This document shows positions 1 through 4,795 of a stretch of DNA of 6,190 nt, in pieces. Numbering within the stretch: the first letter of the stretch is position 1; the number at the start of each line of letters is the position of its first letter. Source of the DNA: JBOGHU01 sp050742255 (GTDB lineage Bacteria; Actinomycetota; Acidimicrobiia; Acidimicrobiales; CADCSY01); the NCBI GenBank assembly GCA_050742255.1, contig JBOGHU010000120.1, forward strand, positions 1 through 6,190, in the 5' to 3' direction. The notes below the pieces were generated by a model. The model had not been told where the DNA came from. It made no database searches and worked only from the letters and a program-made list of their open reading frames with translations. The position numbers and the translations under genes were made by a program.

Positions 1-112
1 TGAAGAAGGATGGTGGCATGAGATCCAGTGGGATCCCGCCCCTCGTGGCGGAATCGGCCGACCGCAGCCCCCGGAACCCCCCGGACCGGGCTGCCGGCCC
101 GGCTGAGCAGCG
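1..112 (+). other. Leader region upstream of the PLC/P1-like gene
   Basis: No gene is supported in these 112 bases. The window opens with TGA, which could be the stop of an upstream gene, but nothing in view tests that. A small hairpin is possible at 22-35 (GATCC/GGATC, 4-base loop) and another at 86-102 (CCGGGC/GCCCGG, 5-base loop), the second ending 10 bases before the ATG at 113. Neither has a T-tract, so they are not convincing intrinsic terminators. An in-frame TGA at 104-106 shows the downstream reading frame cannot begin further left. I see no strong Shine-Dalgarno sequence. Confidence 0.35.
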
Positions 113-1609
113 ATGAAGGCTCGGGAGCACCGGGCCATCGGCGACGCTGCTACCGGCGCTGCGGAGGTCCACCTGGGCGTCGAGTCGACCGACGGGAAGC
201 TCACCCTGAGCTTCGGTGACGTCGTCGCCCTGAGCGGCGACTACTTCGTCCCGGACAGCTCTCCGGTGCTCGAGGTGCAGGAGGCAGACTCGGGTCCCGA
301 GGCGCTCGCCTCTGGCGGGCTGTTCGGGCTGGCCGCCGTCTCCGGCGAACGGGGTACCAGGCTCGGCAGTCGCGACGAGATCGTGTGCGCGCTCCACGTG
401 ATGGCATCCGACGAATCCTTGGTGGATCCCAGGTTCGAGCCGGGCGGCCATTTCGCGGAGTTCGAGTTCAGCCCCACTGCGTCAGAGACCGACGTGGAGC
501 GACGGGTGCGAGACCGCTACCTGGCGCTGGGGGCGTCCAACGACGACCACTTCGTGGTCCCCGGCAGACGCGGCGGGGCCACAGCACACGACCGCGCCGA
601 CGCCCGCTTCGGCTCAGCGCTGACGGCCTACCGCTCGCTTCATGAGGCCGCGCTGGAGGAGGCACACCGGCTCGGCCGTGGTGGCGGCGACCTGTCGCAG
701 GCGATGCCCCGAGAGGCCGCAGCCCAGCACTACCTGACCGATGCCTTCGCGTCGGGGCATCTGCGGACGCCGGTCGCCGCCATCCGGGAGTTCTGGCAGA
801 GCCGCTACCCCGGCTTCTGGGAGAGTCTCCAGCGCAAGGTCGCCTCGGACACTGCCTCGGTGCTCAGGGAGCTGGCCGGACCGCTCAGGCTCCTGTCGGC
901 GAGGGCGATCTACGACCGCACGCTCTCGGCGGTCAGGACGAGGACGAGGGGATATCCCCGGGTCTCTCTCGGTGATCTGCTGGCCAAGGTGTTCCACGAC
1001 TGGGACAACAGCCACGGCCTGCGGCTGGAAGGGGGCGGGGTGCTCTTCGGCGACGGCAGCCTGGACGAGGGTGTGACCAGAGACCTCGTCCTGGCGGCGG
1101 TGCGAGCCGGCATCGACGACATCGAGGTGGCCTTCGCACTGGGGGCATCGGGCAAGCATCTGGGCGGGCAGCCGCTCTATGGGGCGGTGCGGGCAGCCAC
1201 CGGGGCGCCTGCCGACACCTTCTGGCCCGAGACCAAGATCCCGAGGCTCTCGCCCGACAACCCACCCCAGAACTGGCAGGCGGCCGACGTCGGCTCCTTG
1301 TGGGATTCACCGATCGTGGGCTCGACGGGGACGACTGTGGGACAAGCGGTCACCGCCGCGCTCGAGGCAGGCGAGGAGCTTCCCCGCCGCCTGGACTGCC
1401 TCGGACATGGGATCGTCGACACCTTGGGCCTTCCCCCCCTGCCCGGCCTGCGGCAGTGGATCAGCGGCAAGGCCTGCCAGGCCTACCATGCCGGCTTCAT
1501 GCACAAGCTGGTCCACGATTCGAAGGCGACTGTCTTCACGGTCGTCGAAGGGGCCGCCCCGAGAGCTGTAGCAGCGTCCGCCACCTCGCAGGCGGTGGCC
1601 GACCGCTAG
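113..1609 (+). CDS. Zinc-dependent phospholipase C / S1-P1 nuclease-like protein
   Basis: Predicted 498-residue protein of the PLC/P1-nuclease type, a helical fold that binds a zinc cluster and cleaves phosphodiester bonds; the actual substrate is unknown. The clearest signal is QHYLTDAFASGHLRTP (residues 205-220): His206, Asp210 and His216 have the H-x3-D-x5-H spacing of Bacillus cereus PLC (118/122/128) and P1 nuclease (116/120/126). Other candidate ligands are His6, Asp36/Asp43 (FGDVVALSGDYF), His146 (ASNDDHF) and His295/Asp298 (VFHDWDNSHGL). The family is normally secreted and uses the mature N-terminal Trp as a ligand; here the N-terminus (MKAREHRAIGD) is hydrophilic, with no signal peptide. 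The ATG at 113 is the first start after an in-frame TGA at 104. The gene ends tail-to-tail with the reductase fragment, the two stops overlapping in CTAG. Fold assignment is fairly secure, activity is not. Confidence 0.75.
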   Translation: MKAREHRAIGDAATGAAEVHLGVESTDGKLTLSFGDVVALSGDYFVPDSSPVLEVQEADSGPEALASGGLFGLAAVSGERGTRLGSRDEIVCALHVMASDESLVDPRFEPGGHFAEFEFSPTASETDVERRVRDRYLALGASNDDHFVVPGRRGGATAHDRADARFGSALTAYRSLHEAALEEAHRLGRGGGDLSQAMPREAAAQHYLTDAFASGHLRTPVAAIREFWQSRYPGFWESLQRKVASDTASVLRELAGPLRLLSARAIYDRTLSAVRTRTRGYPRVSLGDLLAKVFHDWDNSHGLRLEGGGVLFGDGSLDEGVTRDLVLAAVRAGIDDIEVAFALGASGKHLGGQPLYGAVRAATGAPADTFWPETKIPRLSPDNPPQNWQAADVGSLWDSPIVGSTGTTVGQAVTAALEAGEELPRRLDCLGHGIVDTLGLPPLPGLRQWISGKACQAYHAGFMHKLVHDSKATVFTVVEGAAPRAVAASATSQAVADR

Positions 1610-2406
1610 GCCAGGTCGCTCAACGCGACGTCGGGATCGGCGAGCCGCTCGACGTCGGCGGGCTGGTCTGCGGTGACGATGGCCTCGAGATCGTCGGTGA
1701 CACCCCACACGTTGACGTTCATGGCGGCGGTGACGATGCCGTCGCGGTGCCAGAAGGCGATGAACTCCCGGGCCCTGACGTCACCACGGGTGACGACGTC
1801 GTCGCTGCCGTCCCCATGGCCGACGTACTCCATGCCCAGGTCGTACTGGTCGGTGAAGAAGTAGGGCGGGCGCGTGTAGGGATCGCGCTGGCCGGTGGCG
1901 TTGCGGCCGGCGGTGGCACCCTGGTTGAGGGCGTTGGCCCAGTGCTCGGCCCGGAGTCGACGCTGGTAGTGAGGATGCCAGGCATTGGCGACGTCACCGG
2001 CGGCGTAGATCCCGGGCACACTGGTCTGCAGGTGCTCGTCGACGACGATCCCGTTGTCGACGGTGAGGCCGGCGGCGCTGGCGAGCTCGACACGAGGGAT
2101 GACTCCGACACCGACGACCACCACGTCCGCGGCCTCGACCCGCCCATCGCCGAGTACGAGCTCCTCGACCGTGGCGCTGCCCCGTAGCTCGGCGACGCTG
2201 GCGCCGAGGCGGAGGACCACACCGTTGTCGGCGTGCAGACGGCGAAACACCTCGCCCACCTCGGTTCTCAGCACGCGATGGAGCGGCACCGGCGCCGGGG
2301 CGACTAGGACGACCTCGGCGCCCATCTGGCGGGCCGATGCGGCGACCTCCGAGCCGATCCAGCCGGCGCCGATGACGGCGACGCGCCCGGCTCGGCGGAC
2401 CGCGTC
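1606..2406 (-). pseudogene. 5'-truncated FAD/NAD(P)H ferredoxin-reductase-type oxidoreductase
   Basis: C-terminal 265 or so residues of a pyridine-nucleotide flavoprotein of the ferredoxin/rubredoxin reductase group, which passes electrons from NAD(P)H through FAD to a small iron-sulfur protein. Visible in order: the NAD(P)H-binding Rossmann motif RVAVIGAGWIGSEVAAS (GxGxxG at about 2353-2370), the second FAD motif GIVVDEHLQTSVPGIYAAGDVA, the helix AEHWANALNQGATAGRNATG, then a Reductase_C-like domain beginning PPYFFTDQYDLGMEYVGHGD. A complete member is about 400 residues; the first 130-140, holding the N-terminal FAD-binding GxGxxG and redox-interface residues, are absent. Family-like sequence begins at about DAVRRAGRV (near 2406). 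The reading frame stays open to an ATG at 2608-2610, but residues before 2406 are the antisense of the regulator fragment and do not resemble a reductase. Without the FAD domain it should be inactive. No internal frameshift is seen, so the break is recent or an assembly artefact. Confidence 0.8.
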
Positions 2407-2412
2407 GTGCGG
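2400..2412. other. Breakpoint joining two truncated divergent genes
   Basis: On the - strand, reductase-like sequence can be followed up to about 2400-2406. On the + strand, regulator-like sequence begins at about 2408-2411. Both proteins therefore lose their N-terminal halves at the same point, and the genes meet head to head with no intergenic space. A single deletion of the shared 5' region (roughly 1 kb, estimated from family lengths) in an ancestral divergent pair explains this. A misjoin during assembly would leave the same signature. Confidence 0.65.
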
Positions 2413-2650
2413 GCTCGAGCCCCACATCGAGGGCGACGTCATCGTCCTCCGGAACTGCCCGTTCCACGAGCTCGTCCGCCGCCACAGCGATCTCGTGTGC
2501 GGCATCAACCACGGAATGCTCAGCCGCCTGGTCGAAGGGGTCCCCGCAACTGGGCTCGACGCTCGCCTGCAGCCCGAGGAGGGCCTGTGCTGTGTGAGGC
2601 TGCACACCAAGAGACGACCGCGGGCCGACCCCGATCCGGCCCGACGGTGA
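2408..2650 (+). pseudogene. C-terminal fragment of an ArsR/SufR-like transcriptional regulator
   Basis: About 80 residues that look like the end of the actinobacterial helix-turn-helix regulators often annotated as ArsR-like. The pattern is GLEPHIEGDVIVLRNCPFHE, then LVRRHSDLVCGINHGMLSRL, then a short Leu/Ala-rich stretch and LCCVRLH before a basic tail and TGA at 2648-2650. The cysteines (codons at 2456, 2498, 2588 and 2591) sit in the NCPF...VCG...CC arrangement, which resembles the Fe-S-cluster-binding C-terminal region of SufR; cluster binding here is inference. Members are usually over 200 residues with an N-terminal winged helix; that DNA-binding part is wholly missing, and the same-frame sequence to the left is the antisense of the reductase. 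It has no start of its own and should not bind DNA. It converges on the DUF6390 gene with a 17-base gap. Confidence 0.7.
2411..2422. repeat. 12-bp perfect palindrome at the breakpoint
   Basis: GGGCTCGAGCCC is its own reverse complement over all 12 bases, with no spacer, and lies directly at the reductase/regulator junction. In the regulator frame it encodes Gly-Leu-Glu-Pro, which fits the family, so it is probably ancestral coding sequence and not an insertion. The 12 bases are read directly; any role in the break is speculation. Confidence 0.6.
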
Positions 2651-2667
2651 TCCTCGAACGGCTGCGG

Positions 2668-3411
2668 TCAGATGGTCCGGTTGGCGATGGCCAGGTGGTG
2701 GCGGGTGTAGTGGCGCAGGTTGGCCAGCCGGCGCCGGTCGAGGACCTCGCAGGTCCAGCCCCAGTGGAGGGAGACCCAGTCGCCCACCCCGACGTCGTCG
2801 GCGAAGCCCTTGCCCGACAGCGAGCGCAGCACCCGCTCGGGACGGTCCTCGCCCAGCGCCAGCTTGCCCTCCGCCAGCACGAGGGGCTGGCGGTCGACCA
2901 CCAGCGAGGCGCCGTCGACCGAGCGCACCCGGCCCCAGCTGATCCGGCAGCTCTCCATGGCCGCCATGCCCACCTCGTCGTGCTCGAGGTGGCGGTACAC
3001 GTCGATCACGTGGAACAGGTGGTAGGGCTTGGCCCCCTCCGGTGGCTTGCGCAGCACCTGCTGGCGGAGCTTCCCGGTCAGCTGCCGCCCGAACCGCTCG
3101 ACCAGGGAGTCGTGCAGGGCCCGGGCGTCGACCCGCTCCAGCAGCGGGTTCCCGAGCCAGTAGGCCTCAACCACCCGGGGGTCGAAGGGGTCGGCGATCC
3201 CGTTGGCGGTGGCGATGGTGCGCAGGTAGGGCACGGCGCCGGTGAACCGGGCCAGCAGCGGCGCCAGCCCGGGCTCGGCCTGCCCGGCCACGGCGTGGTC
3301 GAACAGCAGCTCGTTCTCGTTGCCGCCGCAGTAGCCCAGGTGGTTGGGCATGAAGCCGTAGCGGATGAACCCCAACAGGCCCGAGGTGGGGGCGAGATCG
3401 GCGACGGTCAC
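2668..3411 (-). CDS. DUF6390 family protein with HypC-like C-terminal region
   Basis: A 247-residue protein starting with GTG at 3409-3411. I assign it from memory to DUF6390, an actinobacterial family of unknown function; my recollection that members occur near NiFe-hydrogenase maturation genes needs checking. Conserved-looking blocks are GFIRYGFMPNHLGYCGG (residues 14-30), GIADPFDPRVVEAYWLGNPL (71-90), KPYHLFHVIDVY (128-139), SCRISWGRVRSVDG (154-167) and GVGDWVSLHWGWTCEVL (208-224). The last two, with a PLVL...LALGE stretch between them, resemble HypC, the chaperone that carries the Fe(CN)2CO group: HypC begins MCLAIPGKV and has GDYVLVHxGF near its end. Cys155 would match the essential HypC Cys, but here it is internal. 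There is no signal peptide or membrane segment. It diverges from the kinase across 34 bases and converges on the regulator fragment. No hydrogenase gene is in view. Confidence 0.75.
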   Translation of the reverse strand: MTVADLAPTSGLLGFIRYGFMPNHLGYCGGNENELLFDHAVAGQAEPGLAPLLARFTGAVPYLRTIATANGIADPFDPRVVEAYWLGNPLLERVDARALHDSLVERFGRQLTGKLRQQVLRKPPEGAKPYHLFHVIDVYRHLEHDEVGMAAMESCRISWGRVRSVDGASLVVDRQPLVLAEGKLALGEDRPERVLRSLSGKGFADDVGVGDWVSLHWGWTCEVLDRRRLANLRHYTRHHLAIANRTI

Positions 3412-3445
3412 CCGTCCAACCTACCGCCGTGGTGGACTACCGCCC
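3412..3445. promoter_or_regulatory. 34-bp divergent start region, DUF6390 gene / FGGY kinase
   Basis: Only 34 bases separate the GTG start of the - strand gene from the ATG of the + strand kinase, so promoters must sit here or inside the opposite gene. Reading the - strand, TAGGTT (complement of 3418-3423) fits the TANNNT -10 pattern and ends 6 bases before the GTG, as expected for a leaderless transcript. No good -35 is visible. On the + strand, GGTGGA at 3431-3436, nine bases before the kinase ATG, is a weak Shine-Dalgarno candidate. These are pattern matches only. Confidence 0.3.
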
Positions 3446-4795
3446 ATGGGCGCCGGACCGCTCCTGTGCGGGCTCGACATCGGCGCCAGCCGGATCAAGG
3501 CCCTGCTGGTCGACGAGGACGGCCAGCCGTCGGGGTTCGCCGCCACCCCCACCCCGTTCTCCCCGGCCCGAGGTGGGATCGAGACGACCGTCGACGACCT
3601 CCTCGCCGCCGTGGCCGGGGCCCTGGCCGGGCTCGGCCCCCGCCGGCGGCGGGTGGCCGCGGTGGGGATCGCCGGCCTGGCCGAGAGCGGCGCCCCCCTC
3701 GACCGGCACGGCACCCCGCTGGCACCGGTCATCGCCTGGCACGACCCCCGCGGCGGACAGACCGTGGCCCGCCTCCAGAGGCGCTTCGGGGACGCCCTGG
3801 CCCACCGGATCGGCCAGCGAGCCCGCACCGTCTCCTCCGCGGCCAAGCTGGGCTGGCTGGTGGACCACGGGGTGGGGGGGGTCGACCGCTGGCTGGGCGT
3901 CCCCGAGCTGTGCGCCGCCGCCCTGGCCGGGACGGGGGTGACCGAGCACTCCCTCGCCGCCCGCACCGGTTGGTACGACGTGGGCGAGAGGCGCTACCTG
4001 CCCGAGGTGGCCGAGGCGGTGGGCGTCCCGGCGTCGGCGTTCCCCCCGGTGGTCCCGGCGGGCACGGCGGCGGGAACGGTAGGGGCGGGGGGAGCGACCT
4101 GGTCGGGCCTTCCCGAGGGGGTACCGGTGACCGTCGCCGGCCACGACCACCTGGTCGGGGTGGCAGGAGCCGGGGTTGGGTGGCACGGGGACTTGGTGAG
4201 CTCGGTGGGGACGGCCGAGACGGTGGTCACCGGCACGTCATCGCTCCCCGACCCCGCCCGGGCCCTGGACCTCGGCGTGGCCGTCACCGTGGCCCCCGGT
4301 GGCGCCGGCTGGGCGGTGCTGGCCGGCGCCGCCCGGGCCGGGCTGGTGCTGGCCGGCGCTGCCCGCCTGCTCGGACAGGACCCGGCCGAGCTGGACGCCC
4401 GGGCCGAGTCGGGCCTGTGGGCCGGCGGGGGGCCCGACGACACCGGGCGCCGCCTGGTGGCCGCCCTCCAGGCGGGCGAGCGTCCGGCCCTGACCGGGCC
4501 GCCGGGCCAGGTCTGGGGCCAGCTCCTCGGGGCCCTGGCCGAACGCACCGCCGAGGCCGTGGGCCGGGTGGTGGAGCTGCTGGGCCCCTCCGATCGGCTG
4601 GTGGCGGTGGGAGGGGGGAGCCGGAGCCGGCCGTGGCTGCGGGCCAAGGCCGCCCGCGTGGGGATGGAGGTGTGGCGCTCGCCGGTGGGCGAGGCGGTGG
4701 CCCGGGGCGCCGCCGTCGCCGCCGGCGTGGCCGCCGGGTGGTGGCCCGACCTCGAGGGGGCGCCACCGGTCGACCTCGAGGCGGTCCGGATCTAG
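3446..4795 (+). CDS. FGGY-family carbohydrate kinase
   Basis: Predicted 449-residue cytoplasmic sugar or polyol kinase that would transfer phosphate from ATP to a carbohydrate; the substrate cannot be read from the sequence. The N-terminal domain opens with CGLDIGASRIKALLVDEDG (residues 8-26), the phosphate-binding motif of the actin/hexokinase fold. Next come GIAGLAESG (74-82) and IAWHDPRGG (96-104), typical of the substrate side. The linker motif VAGHDHLVGVAGAG (230-243) holds Asp234, the likely catalytic base, followed by SSVGTAETVV. The C-terminal ATP-binding domain shows VAVGGGSRSRPWLRAKA (386-402) and EAVARGAAVAAGVAAG. FGGY kinases usually run 480-520 residues, so this is slightly short but complete in motifs. 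The ATG at 3446 places the phosphate motif near the N-terminus as usual; the frame is open further left but that overlaps the divergent gene. Its stop overlaps that of the amidohydrolase in CTAG. Confidence 0.88.
   Translation: MGAGPLLCGLDIGASRIKALLVDEDGQPSGFAATPTPFSPARGGIETTVDDLLAAVAGALAGLGPRRRRVAAVGIAGLAESGAPLDRHGTPLAPVIAWHDPRGGQTVARLQRRFGDALAHRIGQRARTVSSAAKLGWLVDHGVGGVDRWLGVPELCAAALAGTGVTEHSLAARTGWYDVGERRYLPEVAEAVGVPASAFPPVVPAGTAAGTVGAGGATWSGLPEGVPVTVAGHDHLVGVAGAGVGWHGDLVSSVGTAETVVTGTSSLPDPARALDLGVAVTVAPGGAGWAVLAGAARAGLVLAGAARLLGQDPAELDARAESGLWAGGGPDDTGRRLVAALQAGERPALTGPPGQVWGQLLGALAERTAEAVGRVVELLGPSDRLVAVGGGSRSRPWLRAKAARVGMEVWRSPVGEAVARGAAVAAGVAAGWWPDLEGAPPVDLEAVRI

Noticed and set aside
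1578..1613. Possible bidirectional terminator at the first convergent junction
   Set aside because: Two 5-bp stems (CCGCC/GGCGG and TGGCC/GGCCA) with 8-base loops can be drawn, but neither has a T-tract, and such short GC stems are expected by chance in this composition.
1300..2187. A 295-codon + strand frame with Gly/Val/Asp-rich sequence
   Set aside because: It is antisense to the reductase fragment and an alternate frame of the PLC-like gene. The GDD/VDG-rich look comes from the complement of the reductase codons.
2407..2610. Extending the reductase to the ATG at 2608-2610
   Set aside because: The first 68 residues (rich in Ser, Arg and Pro) have no flavoprotein features and are the exact antisense of the regulator fragment, so this start is an artefact.
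3365..3445. Earlier kinase start inside the divergent gene
   Set aside because: The frame is open, but the added 27 residues have no family resemblance and would overlap the start of the DUF6390 gene. ATG at 3446 places the phosphate-binding motif at the usual N-terminal position.
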